Positions 8,940-17,429 of a stretch of DNA of 64,000 bases are shown here, piece by piece. Location of the stretch: the NCBI RefSeq assembly GCF_001718835.1, contig NZ_CP013444.1, forward strand, positions 124,001 through 188,000, in the 5' to 3' direction. The notes beneath the pieces are model-generated. The model was not told where the DNA came from. It saw only the letters and a program-made list of their open reading frames with translations, and ran no database searches. This DNA is from Burkholderia cepacia. GTDB taxonomy: Bacteria > Pseudomonadota > Gammaproteobacteria > Burkholderiales > Burkholderiaceae. Each line of letters starts with the position of its first letter. The first letter of the stretch is position 1. A program made the translations under genes and the position numbers.

Positions 8940-10124
8940 ATGAGATCAACCGCTTTCGATTCCGCCGGCCGGTCGCGTCCCGATCCGTCGACCGGCGCCG
9001 TCGTCCGCCTGGCGCTCGCGTTCGCGGCCGCCACCAACGGCCTGATCCTGTCGCCGTTCCTCGTCGCGGCGGTGATGACGCGCTTCCGGCTCGACGAAGG
9101 CACCGCGACCGCGCTCGTCAGCGCCGAGATCCTCGGCATCGCGATCAGTTGTGCGCTGCTGTCGCACCGGATCGCGCGCGCCGCGCGGCCGTTCACGCTG
9201 GCCGGGCTGACCGGCGCGATCGCCGGCCAGGCGCTCGGCGCGGTCGCGCCCGGCATCGTGTCGGCCGGCGCGGCGCGCGGGATGACGGGGCTGTTCGAGG
9301 GGATGCTGTTCGTCGTCGTTGCGTCCGGCGTGTCGCAGCGCGCATCGACCGACCGCCTGTGGGGGCAAATCAACTTGCTCGCGGGTGTCATCAACGGCGG
9401 CATCCTCGTGCTGATCTCAGCGCTGCCGGCCGCGTGGCTGGGGCGCTGGGTGTTCGCGCTGCTGGCCGCGGTCGTCGCCGTGCTGGCGCCCGCGATCCGC
9501 GGCATCGACGCGTTCGCGGCGCAGCCGGTCCAGGCGCGGACGCACGACGGCAGTTTGCCCTGGCGCCCGATCGTCGCGATCTGGGTCGTGACGGCGCTCG
9601 TCTATGGCGTGCAGGCGTCGCAATGGGCGATCGCCGGCTTCGTCGGCGAGCGTGCCGGGCTGTCGCCGACGACGATCGGCGTGCTGCTGTCGGTGTCGTC
9701 GCTGCTCGGCTTCGTCGGCGCGGCGATACCGTCGCATCCGGCCAGCCACAAGCACCGCCTCGCGCTGATCTGGGCCGCGCAGCTCGCGATGATCGCGTCG
9801 ATCGAATGGTTCTTCGGCGCGCGCGGCGGCAGCGCGTACTTCCTGAGCCAGTTCGTGCTGAACAGTGCGTTCTTCGTGATCGTGCCGTTCCTCACCGGCA
9901 TGCTGTCCGACGTCGACCCGGACGGCTCGCTGGTCGCGCGCACGCTCGTCGTCACGTTCTTCGCGGCCGGCATCGGCACCGCGCTGTCCGGCGCGCTGCT
10001 CGGCCGCTTCGGCGGCACGCACGTCGCCCACGTGCTGTGCGTGGCCGTGCTGGCCGCCGCCCCGTTCGTGCGGCTGGCGCTGCGCCGCGCGGCACCCGCT
10101 GCCGTGGCCGGCGCGGCGCCCTGA
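8940..10124 (+). CDS. MFS transporter
   Basis: A 394-residue integral membrane protein with about twelve hydrophobic segments, the usual size for a major facilitator. The loop between helices 2 and 3 and the conserved acidic/basic residues are weakly preserved. ATG 8940 is chosen over 8910 because an AGGAGAG ribosome site lies just upstream. The gene follows the lactone oxidase by 56 bases and precedes a porin, so the inferred job is inner-membrane movement of the substrate or product of the adjoining enzymes. Direction of transport is unknown. Confidence 0.8.
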   Translation: MRSTAFDSAGRSRPDPSTGAVVRLALAFAAATNGLILSPFLVAAVMTRFRLDEGTATALVSAEILGIAISCALLSHRIARAARPFTLAGLTGAIAGQALGAVAPGIVSAGAARGMTGLFEGMLFVVVASGVSQRASTDRLWGQINLLAGVINGGILVLISALPAAWLGRWVFALLAAVVAVLAPAIRGIDAFAAQPVQARTHDGSLPWRPIVAIWVVTALVYGVQASQWAIAGFVGERAGLSPTTIGVLLSVSSLLGFVGAAIPSHPASHKHRLALIWAAQLAMIASIEWFFGARGGSAYFLSQFVLNSAFFVIVPFLTGMLSDVDPDGSLVARTLVVTFFAAGIGTALSGALLGRFGGTHVAHVLCVAVLAAAPFVRLALRRAAPAAVAGAAP

Positions 10125-10261
10125 CCGCAGTGCGCCATGCCGTGGCCGCGACGCACCACCAGAATGGCCGCCGCGGCCTTGGCCCGTGCAAATTTGGCTT
10201 TCTACAGTCGTTCCCGACGGTGCGAGCCGTCCGTCCCCTGTTCGATGCGGAGTCCAGAAGC

Positions 10262-11458
10262 ATGAATCGTCACGATAGCGTTCGCGCCGCGTGCTGCGCG
10301 ATGATGGTCCTGGCCGGTACGGGTGCGCACGCGCAAGGCAACGTGACGCTGTACGGCGTGATCGATGCGGGCATCCGCTACGAAACGCACGGCGTGTCCT
10401 ACGGCGCCGACGGCACGCCGGTGTCGACGGGCCGCAAGATCTCGATGGCCGACGGCGGCGGCCTGACGGAAAGCTACTGGGGGCTCAAGGGCAATGAGGA
10501 CCTGGGCGGCGGGTTGTCCGCGCAGTTCAACGTCGAAAGCCACTTCGGCCCCAACAGCGGCGCCATCGTGCCGGCCGGCTCGCCGAATTTCTTCCAGGTC
10601 GCGTACGTGGGGCTGACGTCGACGTCGCTCGGCCAGCTCTCGCTCGGGCGCCAGTACAACGTGCCGTTCGAGATGGTGTCGCTGACCTATGGCTCGAACC
10701 TGTGGGCCGGCCCGCAGGACCCGTACTTCAACCTGTTCAAGCCGGAGCAGACGATGCTCGCGGGCGCGCGCACCAGCAACATGATCCAGTACGGCGCGCA
10801 GCTCGGCAGCTTCTACCTGCTCGCGCAATACGCGCCGGGCGGCCACGCGGGCGGCGGCGTGCGCGGCGGCCAGCTCGGCGCGGCCGCCGCGTATGCGCCG
10901 GACAAGGGGCCGTTCACGGTCGGCGCATCGTTCATGCGCAGCTGGGACGACGTCACGCACGGGAAATTCGACATCTACACGGGCGGCGGCTCGGTGACGA
11001 TCGGCAACGCGACCGTCAACGCCGGCTACATCGAGAACGCGCGCGACAACGACTTCACGTCGTTCGAGAACGGCCCGTTCAGCCCGACCGATCTGGCGGG
11101 GCTCGGCATCATCTCGCCCGCGCAGGTGGTCGACCCGACGGTGCCCGGCGGGTTCCGCCGCCGCAAGATGGCGCTCGCGGGGCTGACCTACCGCTTCACG
11201 TCGGCGTTCACGGCGGCCGTCAACGCGTGGTGGACGCAGCAGTCCGGCTATACGGCGGATTTCGACGGCCGTGCGCGCCAGTTCCAGGTGATCGCCGGCT
11301 ACAGCCTGTCGAAGCGCAGCATGCTCTATGCGGAAGTCGACTACGCGATCTACCGCGGCGGGCTGGTCGGCGCGCAACTGGTCGGCGTGAACGGGCAGGC
11401 GCCGAGCACCGCCACCACGCAGCTCGGCGCGACGGTCGGCCTGCGTCACTACTTCTGA
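10262..11458 (+). CDS. Gram-negative trimeric porin
   Basis: A 398-residue outer-membrane porin. A Sec signal peptide ends at AHA-QG (about residue 24), followed by the signature NVTLYGVIDAGI opening strand. Alternating amphipathic strands run through the protein, with the WGLKG-EDLGGG turn near residue 75 and the terminal HYF, whose last Phe is the BamA recognition residue. This is the general porin family common in Burkholderia. It is separated from the MFS gene by 137 bases and followed by an AraC-type regulator, so it may provide outer-membrane entry for the module's substrate. Confidence 0.92.
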   Translation: MNRHDSVRAACCAMMVLAGTGAHAQGNVTLYGVIDAGIRYETHGVSYGADGTPVSTGRKISMADGGGLTESYWGLKGNEDLGGGLSAQFNVESHFGPNSGAIVPAGSPNFFQVAYVGLTSTSLGQLSLGRQYNVPFEMVSLTYGSNLWAGPQDPYFNLFKPEQTMLAGARTSNMIQYGAQLGSFYLLAQYAPGGHAGGGVRGGQLGAAAAYAPDKGPFTVGASFMRSWDDVTHGKFDIYTGGGSVTIGNATVNAGYIENARDNDFTSFENGPFSPTDLAGLGIISPAQVVDPTVPGGFRRRKMALAGLTYRFTSAFTAAVNAWWTQQSGYTADFDGRARQFQVIAGYSLSKRSMLYAEVDYAIYRGGLVGAQLVGVNGQAPSTATTQLGATVGLRHYF

Positions 11459-11546
11459 GCGGAACCGACGGGTGATGGCCGAGGCGGCGGAGGCGCCCCG
11501 GCCGGGCGGGACGAGTACAATCCATGGAAAAAAATACGGAGCATCC

Positions 11547-12578
11547 ATGGACGATACCGACCGTTATACGACGGCGAATCTGCCGGTCCATCTGTTGCGG
11601 TGCCTCGCGGAGACAAGCAAGGAACTGGGCATCGACCCCACGCGGCTGTGCCTCGGGCTCGGCTTCGACGTCGCGGACCTGTCGAATCCGTCGTGCCGGA
11701 TTTCATTGCGCCAGGCGAGCACGATGATCCGCCGCGCGCTCGAGATGGCGCCGGGGCGGGCGCTCGGCCTCGAACTCGGCACGAGCGAGACGATCGCGTC
11801 GATCGGGCTGGTCGGCTATGCGATGCTGACGAGCCCCACCGTCAAGGATGCGATCGCAGTGGGCATGCGGCTGCAGCGCCACACGGGGCCGCTGATGCGC
11901 TTCGACGTGATGTCGGATGCGCGCACGCTGTCGGTCCGCGCGACCAACGTCTTCCTCGAGCCCGACATCGAGGCATTCCTCGTCGAGGAGGCGTTCGGCA
12001 GCTTCATGAAGATCGGGCGCTCGCTCGTCGGCCCCGCGTTCCAGCCGAAGGTCGTCGATCTCAGCTACCCGCGGCCCGACTACGCGGTGCACTATATGCG
12101 CGTGTTCCCGTGCCCGGTGCGGTTCGAACAGGAGCAGAACCTGTTCGCGTTCGATGCCGCGTGGGGCGATCGGGCGATCGCGACCCACGATCCGCTCGCG
12201 CATCGCCAGGTGCTCGAATTCCTGCAGGACGCGCTGCCGCCCGAACCCGAAGGCACCGAATTTCTCGAATCGATCGAACGGATCATGCGGCGCGACCTGC
12301 GGCACGCGCCGTCGCTCGCGGCGATCGCCGCGCAGCTGTGCATGAGCGAGCGCACGCTGCGGCGGCGGCTCGCCGACCAGGGCGTGTCGTACCAGACGGT
12401 GATCGACACGATCCGCCGCAAGCGCGCGTTCACGCTGCTGAGCAATCCGCGGCTGTCGATCGAGGACGTCGCGCACGAAGTCGGGTTCAGCGACGCGCAC
12501 AACTTCCGGCGCGCGTTCAAGCGGTGGACGGGGCACGGGCCAAGGGACGGGGCGGACGGGATCAAGATGGGCGAATGA
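11547..12578 (+). CDS. AraC-family transcriptional regulator
   Basis: A 343-residue regulator. The N-terminal two thirds match the arabinose-binding-like domain found in OruR/GbdR-like AraC proteins. The C-terminal DNA-binding domain (from about residue 240) has two helix-turn-helix units, including CMSERTLRRRLADQG and the second HTH around IEDVAHEVGFSDAHNFRRAFKRWTG, the family signature. ATG 11547 follows a GGAG with good spacing; the longer frame from 11472 would begin just after the porin stop. It probably controls the upstream lactone-oxidase/porin module. Confidence 0.88.
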   Translation: MDDTDRYTTANLPVHLLRCLAETSKELGIDPTRLCLGLGFDVADLSNPSCRISLRQASTMIRRALEMAPGRALGLELGTSETIASIGLVGYAMLTSPTVKDAIAVGMRLQRHTGPLMRFDVMSDARTLSVRATNVFLEPDIEAFLVEEAFGSFMKIGRSLVGPAFQPKVVDLSYPRPDYAVHYMRVFPCPVRFEQEQNLFAFDAAWGDRAIATHDPLAHRQVLEFLQDALPPEPEGTEFLESIERIMRRDLRHAPSLAAIAAQLCMSERTLRRRLADQGVSYQTVIDTIRRKRAFTLLSNPRLSIEDVAHEVGFSDAHNFRRAFKRWTGHGPRDGADGIKMGE

Positions 12579-12665
12579 CGATGCCGAGACGGCGCCCAAC
12601 GGGCGCGGCCACGAGCGTCGATCAGTACCTTCACGTCGCCGGTCAGTTCGGCCGAAAACCGCTGT

Positions 12666-13682
12666 TCAGCTCTGGAAGTAGGTCAAACCCAGCGCGCGCT
12701 TGACCTCGGACAGCGTCGCGCCGGCCACGTCCCGCGCATGCATCGTGCCGTGACGCAGGATCGCCAGCACCTCGGCCCGGTCATTCTCCAGTTCGAGACG
12801 GCGTGCGCGAATCGGCTCGATCAGCGCCTGCAGCCGCTCGTTCAGCACGCGCTTGACGACGCTGTCGCCCAGTCCGCCTTGGCGATAGCGGGCTTTGAGC
12901 TCGTCCACCTTCTGCGTGTCCGGCTCGAACGCATCGAGGAACGTGAACACGACGTTGCCCTCGACCTGGCCGGGATCGCTCACGCGCAGGTGGTTCGGGT
13001 CCGTGTACATGTCCTTCACGGCCTGCGTGATCTCGTCCGGCGTCGAGCCGAGCGTGATCGCGTTGCCGAGCGACTTGCTCATCTTCGCCTTGCCGTCGAT
13101 GCCCGGAAGCCGCGTGACCGCCGACAGCACGGCCTCGCATTCGACCAGCACCGGACGGTCGACGGTGTTGTTGAAGCGGCGCACGAGTTCGTTGGTCTGC
13201 TCGATCATCGGCAACTGGTCGTCGCCGACCGGCACGTGGGTCGCCTTGAACGCGGTGATGTCGGCCGCCTGGCTCACCGGGTAGGTCAGGAAGCCGGCCG
13301 GGATGTCGCGCTCGAAACCGCGCAGGCGGATTTCTTCCTTGATGGTCGGATTGCGTTCGAGGCGCGCGACCGTGACGAGGTTGAGCAGGTATTGCGACAG
13401 TTCGGCGAGCTCGGGCACCTGCGACTGCACGACGATCGTCGAGATCGCCGGATCGATGCCGACGGCGAGATAGTCGAGCGCGACTTCGATCACGTTTTCG
13501 GTCACTTTCTGATGCCGGCCGACGTTGTCGGTCAGCGCCTGCGTATCGGCGAGCAGCAGGAACTGCTTCGCTTCGTGCTGCATCTGCACGCGCGCGCGCA
13601 GCGAGCCGATGTAGTGGCCGAGGTGCAGCGGGCCGGTCGTGCGGTCGCCGGTGAGGATAACGGGGTGGTTTGCGTGTGTCAT
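12666..13682 (-). CDS. trpS: Tryptophanyl-tRNA synthetase, Firmicute-like short type
   Basis: A 338-residue class I aminoacyl-tRNA synthetase that charges tRNA-Trp. The HIGH motif reads PLHLGHYIGSL near residue 20 and the KMSKS motif is exact (GKAKMSKSLGNAI). The sequence ILTGDRTTGPLHLGH, followed by LNLVTVARLERNPT and AADITAFKATHVPVGDDQ, resembles the compact TrpRS of low-GC Gram-positive bacteria rather than the Escherichia coli type. That suggests an accessory or horizontally acquired copy, although the window cannot show whether another trpS exists. The preferred start is ATG 13682; an in-frame ATG lies at 13697. Upstream is a Trp-codon leader peptide and hairpin, so expression probably responds to charged tRNA-Trp. 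Confidence 0.93.
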   Translation of the reverse strand: MTHANHPVILTGDRTTGPLHLGHYIGSLRARVQMQHEAKQFLLLADTQALTDNVGRHQKVTENVIEVALDYLAVGIDPAISTIVVQSQVPELAELSQYLLNLVTVARLERNPTIKEEIRLRGFERDIPAGFLTYPVSQAADITAFKATHVPVGDDQLPMIEQTNELVRRFNNTVDRPVLVECEAVLSAVTRLPGIDGKAKMSKSLGNAITLGSTPDEITQAVKDMYTDPNHLRVSDPGQVEGNVVFTFLDAFEPDTQKVDELKARYRQGGLGDSVVKRVLNERLQALIEPIRARRLELENDRAEVLAILRHGTMHARDVAGATLSEVKRALGLTYFQS

Positions 13683-13728
13683 GGACTGGAGCCTCATGGT
13701 TTGGATGCCACCAGCCATCAGCGCGCTG

Positions 13729-13757
13729 AAACGCAAATGCCGCCATGGCTGGCGGCA
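13729..13757 (-). terminator. Candidate Trp attenuator hairpin upstream of trpS
   Basis: On the minus strand a perfect 8-bp stem (TGCCGCCA / TGGCGGCA, loop GCCA, 13757-13738) is followed by TTTGCGTTT. The left arm can pair instead with GGCGGC just after the leader stop (antiterminator). Its extension TGCCGCCAGCCAT (13757-13745) can also pair with ATGGCTGGTGGCA (13718-13706) downstream, with one G-U pair. Mutually exclusive structures of this sort are the hallmark of transcription attenuation. The interrupted T-run makes it a moderate terminator. Confidence 0.6.
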
Positions 13758-13796
13758 TCACGTTTGCGAAATGCGTGGGGAAACGGGCCGCCGGAA

Positions 13797-13847
13797 TCAG
13801 GCGTGCCACCAACGATGCAGGTTCAGCGAGGTCGGGTTCGTATCCAT
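13797..13847 (-). CDS. Putative trpS leader peptide with tandem Trp codons (leaderless)
   Basis: A 16-codon frame encodes MDTNPTSLNLHRWWHA and stops at TGA 13799-13797. The two Trp codons (13811-13806) lie three codons before the stop. No Shine-Dalgarno precedes the ATG. Instead a TATACT hexamer ends exactly six bases upstream, which would place the transcription start on the A of the ATG, as in the leaderless trpL of Sinorhizobium meliloti. Five bases after the stop, GGCGGC (13792-13787) is complementary to GCCGCC in the left arm of the downstream hairpin. A ribosome halted on the Trp codons would leave that segment free; one reaching the stop would cover it. Function is inferred from this layout. 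Confidence 0.7.
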   Translation of the reverse strand: MDTNPTSLNLHRWWHA

Positions 13848-13853
13848 GGGGGG

Positions 13854-13859
13854 AGTATA
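13854..13859 (-). promoter_or_regulatory. -10 box for the trpS leader transcript
   Basis: TATACT on the minus strand matches the sigma70 -10 consensus at five of six positions. Six C residues separate it from the leader ATG, placing +1 at 13847. No good -35 hexamer is found at 16-18 bases upstream, so an activator or an extended contact may be needed. Confidence 0.5.
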
Positions 13860-14023
13860 GCGCGGCGATGCGGGGAATGCTTCGGCCTGTCCGCGAGCAG
13901 GATTTGAATCGTGAATAACGGGCTTGGCACGTTTGGAAGCTGAAGATGTAATCGTCGTAAAATTGGTCGGTCGGGAAATCTCAACATGTCGAATCCTGAC
14001 CTCCAGACAAACAAAGGACGCGC

Positions 14024-14737
14024 ATGGGATTCGGATTCGGAAAACGCAGCGAATCAACCGGCAACTCGACGACCGACATGGCGAAAAGCCAGCGGTCGCG
14101 AGCGAACGACAACTTCACCACGGAGCTCGAGCTGCGCCGGGCATTTGCGGTATTCGAATGCTGTGCATCGCACGGCACCTACGTCGACCTCAACGATGTG
14201 GATACCGGCTGGCGCCATCTGCGGGAAGAAGGTCTGGTTTCAACCGATCTGGAAGCCACGTGGAAAGAAGTGGAACGCATCCTGCAAACCTATTCCAGCG
14301 CCGGTGTGCTTGCCAAATCGGACAAGGAGCATGCCAACCACCTGATGGAGGTCATCGAGGAGCAGCTTGATGCCGTACAGGGCAAGGTGGACGGCATGGT
14401 CGATGCCGTTGTCGCAATCAACGTTGCGCGGCTCAAATACCCTTCGAAGAGCTGGATCGTCGATGGCATCCTGGCTGCTGCGTTCGGCGTGCTTATCGGC
14501 GCGATCGTAGGTACCGTGGCCGGTCAACTGGCAGACAATACGCCTGCCGTTGCGAATGTCGTTTTCGGTCTCGTGATAATCGGTTCGGTACTCGTGGCGC
14601 GTTATCGCCACCAAATGAAAATTGCCGCAGCCGATGCGAAAATTGCGCAGGCACAAGCCGAACTCGACCGCATGGTCATTCGAAACCTGTCGCCTTCCGC
14701 ATATCCGCCACCGATGGCGGATGCGGATGCTACTTGA
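14024..14737 (+). CDS. Hypothetical protein with two C-terminal membrane helices
   Basis: A 237-residue protein of no family I recognise. The N-terminal 25 residues are polar and Ser/Gly-rich. Residues 30-130 are charged and probably helical, with a Glu-rich stretch near SDKEHANHLMEVIEEQ. Two hydrophobic helices follow (about 146-168 and 174-192), then a charged Ala-rich coiled segment (AAADAKIAQAQAELDRM) and a Pro-rich tail. A coiled-coil membrane-attached protein is the best description. The start follows AAAGGA about seven bases upstream. Composition is less GC-rich than the neighbours, and a very AT-rich spacer follows, so it may be part of a small acquired islet with the next gene. Confidence 0.6.
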   Translation: MGFGFGKRSESTGNSTTDMAKSQRSRANDNFTTELELRRAFAVFECCASHGTYVDLNDVDTGWRHLREEGLVSTDLEATWKEVERILQTYSSAGVLAKSDKEHANHLMEVIEEQLDAVQGKVDGMVDAVVAINVARLKYPSKSWIVDGILAAAFGVLIGAIVGTVAGQLADNTPAVANVVFGLVIIGSVLVARYRHQMKIAAADAKIAQAQAELDRMVIRNLSPSAYPPPMADADAT

Positions 14738-14797
14738 GTTTGATGATATAACGGAATACTAAATATATAAATTTTAGAAAATTCGGCTCATCCATCG

Positions 14798-15346
14798 ATG
14801 TCAAGAATAAAAGTCATCCCGCTCTTGCTGATGCTGTGCGGTGCAGCGAGCTCGCTCACGGCCTGCAACGACCATTCGGCAACGCCATCTCATGCCGCCA
14901 CTTATCACGCTGAAACGGAGCAGCGTAAGTCATCGACACGCCCGTCGCCTCGTGCCTTTGCAGTCAATACGCTTTCGCTCGACGACGGTGAAAATGAGCT
15001 CAATGGCTGCACGACCGAATTGACGCGTGTGGGGGCGCCGGAGTCGGCCGGGGCCGTTTTCCGCGATAGTAGCTCGGATACCGAAGGAACCGGCTTCATT
15101 CGGATTGATGGCACGCTCATCCGAGTACATTTGACAGCAAGCAAGGTGGATGAGTCGAGCGCCGAGAGAGTACTCCGGTACACCCACGTGTTCGAAGATG
15201 CTTCGCGCAACACTCGGGTGGTCGAGACTCTCAGGAATGGCGCCACGAATGAGCAAGCCGATTCGACCCAACAAACCGGTTTCCTGACAATCACCCACGG
15301 GGGCGCGACCCAAACTCTGCGTGTCGAGGGCGGCACGGCATGTTAG
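14798..15346 (+). CDS. Hypothetical lipoprotein
   Basis: A 182-residue protein with a lipoprotein signal peptide: basic start, hydrophobic core and lipobox LTAC, giving an acylated Cys at about residue 23. The mature part is polar, with one internal Cys (LNGCTTEL) and a terminal Cys, which could form a disulfide, and several predicted beta-strands. No known domain is recognised. No clear ribosome site precedes the ATG. The gene lies 60 bases after a membrane protein gene across an AT-rich spacer, with composition below the window average. Confidence 0.6.
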   Translation: MSRIKVIPLLLMLCGAASSLTACNDHSATPSHAATYHAETEQRKSSTRPSPRAFAVNTLSLDDGENELNGCTTELTRVGAPESAGAVFRDSSSDTEGTGFIRIDGTLIRVHLTASKVDESSAERVLRYTHVFEDASRNTRVVETLRNGATNEQADSTQQTGFLTITHGGATQTLRVEGGTAC

Positions 15347-15527
15347 GTGAACGCCATGATCAGGCGAGTAATCGGATTGGGAGTCGACGCATTGGAAATA
15401 AGCATTCCTGTTCGTGCCGTCGCGACTTTCCCTCGGCCTTGTTTCGGACGGTGGGTGGCGATGCGGGGTGCCCGGTGCAATCAGCGCGGCAACCGCTAGA
15501 ATTGCGGTTTTAGCCCGGAATACGTCC

Positions 15528-16973
15528 ATGTCCTTTGCCTCGCTCGGCCTGATCGATCCCTTGCTGCGTAACCTGCAGGACCTCAATTACCAGGCTCCTA
15601 CGCCGGTGCAGGCCAAGGCGATTCCTGCCGTGCTCGACGGCAAGGACGTGATGGCCGGGGCCCAGACCGGCACCGGCAAGACGGCAGGTTTCGCGCTGCC
15701 GCTGTTGCAGCGGCTGGTGCAGCACGGCCCGGCGGTGTCCAGCAACCGCGCGCGCGTCCTGGTGCTGGTGCCCACGCGGGAACTGGCCGAACAGGTGCTG
15801 CAAAGCTTCATCGCTTACGGCAAGGGCCTCGACCTGCGATTCCTGGCCGCGTACGGCGGCGTGAGCATCAATCCGCAGATGATGAAGTTGCGCAAGGGCG
15901 TGGATGTGCTCGTGGCCACGCCGGGCCGGTTGCTGGATCTCAATCGCCAGAACGCGGTGCAGTTCGATCAGGTGCAGACGCTGGTGCTGGACGAAGCCGA
16001 CCGCATGCTGGACCTCGGCTTTGCGCGCGAACTGAACGCGGTTTTTGCCGCGTTGCCGGCCCGGCGCCAGACGCTGCTGTTCTCGGCCACGTTCGGCGAC
16101 GAGATTCGCGCGATGGCGGCGAGCATTCTGCGCGGCCCGGTCAACATCAGCGTCAGCCCGCCCAATGCCACGGCCAGCAAGATCAAGCAGTGGGTGGTGC
16201 CGGTGGACAAGCGGAACAAGCCCGACCTCTTCATGCACCTCGTGGCCGAGAACAAGTGGGAGCATGCGCTGGTGTTCGTCAAGACGCGCAACGGCGTGGA
16301 TTACCTGGCGGCCATGCTGGACGAAGCGGGTTATGCGGTCGACACCATCCACGGCGACAAGCCGCAGCCCGCGCGCCTGCGGGCGCTGGAGCGCTTCAAG
16401 ACGGGCGACGTCCAGATGCTGGTCGCCACCGACGTGGCGGCGCGCGGGCTCGATATCGACGACCTGCCGCTGGTGATCAACGTCGATCTGCCGATCGTCG
16501 CGCAAGACTATGTGCACCGGATCGGCCGTACCGGGCGCGCGGGCGCCAGCGGGGTCGCGGTGTCCCTGGTATGTGCCGACGAAGCGCCGCAACTGGCCGC
16601 GATCGAAGCGCTGATCCGGCAAACGCTGCGCCGTGAGGAAGAGCCGGGTTTCGAGGCCGAACACCGCGTGCCGGAAACCAGCGCGACGGGTCAGATCATC
16701 AAGAAGCCCAAAAAGCCGAAGAAGCCCAAAGTGCCGCAAGCGGCGCCGGGCGCCACGCAGGCGCTCAGCAAGAAACCGCGCCCGCAAAGTGGCGAAAACA
16801 AACGCAAGCCTGCGGCGCAGCGTGCTGTCGCCGCAGGTAAAGGCACAAGTTCGTCCAGCGGGAACCCGTTCAGCGTGCAGAAACCGCGCGGCAAACCGGC
16901 GGGCAAGCCGGCTGCGGGATCGCGCAAGCCGGCCGGCAAACCCGCCGGCGGCCGTGGCAAACGTCAACCCTGA
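15528..16973 (+). CDS. rhlE: DEAD-box RNA helicase RhlE
   Basis: A 481-residue ATP-dependent RNA helicase. The Q motif (YQAPTPVQAKAIP), Walker A (AQTGTGKT), PTREL, TPGRL, VLDEADRML, SAT, ARGLDIDDL and HRIGRTGR are all present in order, giving both RecA-like domains. From about residue 395 the protein continues as a basic Lys/Pro/Gly-rich tail (KKPKKPKKPK and several GKPAG units), as in RhlE proteins that use such tails for RNA binding. It acts in ribosome assembly or RNA decay and cold adaptation. ATG 15528, directly before the conserved SFASLGL segment, is preferred to the longer frame from 15414. Confidence 0.92.
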   Translation: MSFASLGLIDPLLRNLQDLNYQAPTPVQAKAIPAVLDGKDVMAGAQTGTGKTAGFALPLLQRLVQHGPAVSSNRARVLVLVPTRELAEQVLQSFIAYGKGLDLRFLAAYGGVSINPQMMKLRKGVDVLVATPGRLLDLNRQNAVQFDQVQTLVLDEADRMLDLGFARELNAVFAALPARRQTLLFSATFGDEIRAMAASILRGPVNISVSPPNATASKIKQWVVPVDKRNKPDLFMHLVAENKWEHALVFVKTRNGVDYLAAMLDEAGYAVDTIHGDKPQPARLRALERFKTGDVQMLVATDVAARGLDIDDLPLVINVDLPIVAQDYVHRIGRTGRAGASGVAVSLVCADEAPQLAAIEALIRQTLRREEEPGFEAEHRVPETSATGQIIKKPKKPKKPKVPQAAPGATQALSKKPRPQSGENKRKPAAQRAVAAGKGTSSSSGNPFSVQKPRGKPAGKPAAGSRKPAGKPAGGRGKRQP

Positions 16974-16976
16974 TCC

Positions 16977-17330
16977 ATGGGGATGAATAACGCCAGCGGT
17001 GGGACCGAAGATCCCGAGAACGCCGACTCTGGACCGTCATCCGGCGCGATCAAACTCGCCCTTACCACCCTCATCGGATTGTGGCTTCCGTGGATCGGCT
17101 TCGCGTACTGGTATGCACAGGACGGCGGAATCTTCGCCGCCGGACTCATGGAATTCCTCGGATTCACCGTTGCCACGTGGGTCGTGACGCCACTCTTTAC
17201 GTTGATCTACATCGTTTATGCGAGGCGCTCGGCACCGCGCAACGCATATGACGAGGCAATGTTCACCATTGAGTGGTTGATTCTGATCGGAATGTGGGTG
17301 TTCACTGCGGTTCCATTCGTCGGCCGCTAG
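16977..17330 (+). CDS. Small hypothetical membrane protein
   Basis: A 117-residue protein with a polar N-terminus (about 22 residues) and three hydrophobic helices: about 27-47, 54-82 and 97-115. No functional motif is recognised. It starts four bases after the rhlE stop and could be co-transcribed; a second in-frame ATG six bases in (16983) is equally possible. A hairpin follows the stop. Confidence 0.55.
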   Translation: MGMNNASGGTEDPENADSGPSSGAIKLALTTLIGLWLPWIGFAYWYAQDGGIFAAGLMEFLGFTVATWVVTPLFTLIYIVYARRSAPRNAYDEAMFTIEWLILIGMWVFTAVPFVGR

Positions 17331-17333
17331 ATC

Positions 17334-17354
17334 GTCACGCGCGAAGCGCGTGAC
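17334..17354. repeat. Perfect 9-bp inverted repeat with GAA loop
   Basis: GTCACGCGC and GCGCGTGAC flank a three-base loop immediately after the small membrane protein stop. There is no T-run on either strand, so it is more likely an RNA 3'-end stabiliser or a weak factor-dependent stop than an intrinsic terminator. Confidence 0.5.
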
Positions 17355-17429
17355 CCTGCGTCAACGGCCTCGATCCTGCGGTACCCGCATTCACGGCATC
17401 TCGCTTCGGCCACCGCAAACGACGGGCCC

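Noticed and set aside
13758..13812. Second Trp-Trp containing frame (with GCTGATGGCTGGTGG) overlapping the trpS start
   Set aside because: It has no ribosome site, continues far into trpS out of frame, and its TGGTGG is better explained as the pairing partner of the hairpin arm. The short leader at 13797-13847 is the better candidate.
17334..17354. Perfect inverted repeat as an intrinsic terminator
   Set aside because: No T-run follows on either strand; kept only as a hairpin.
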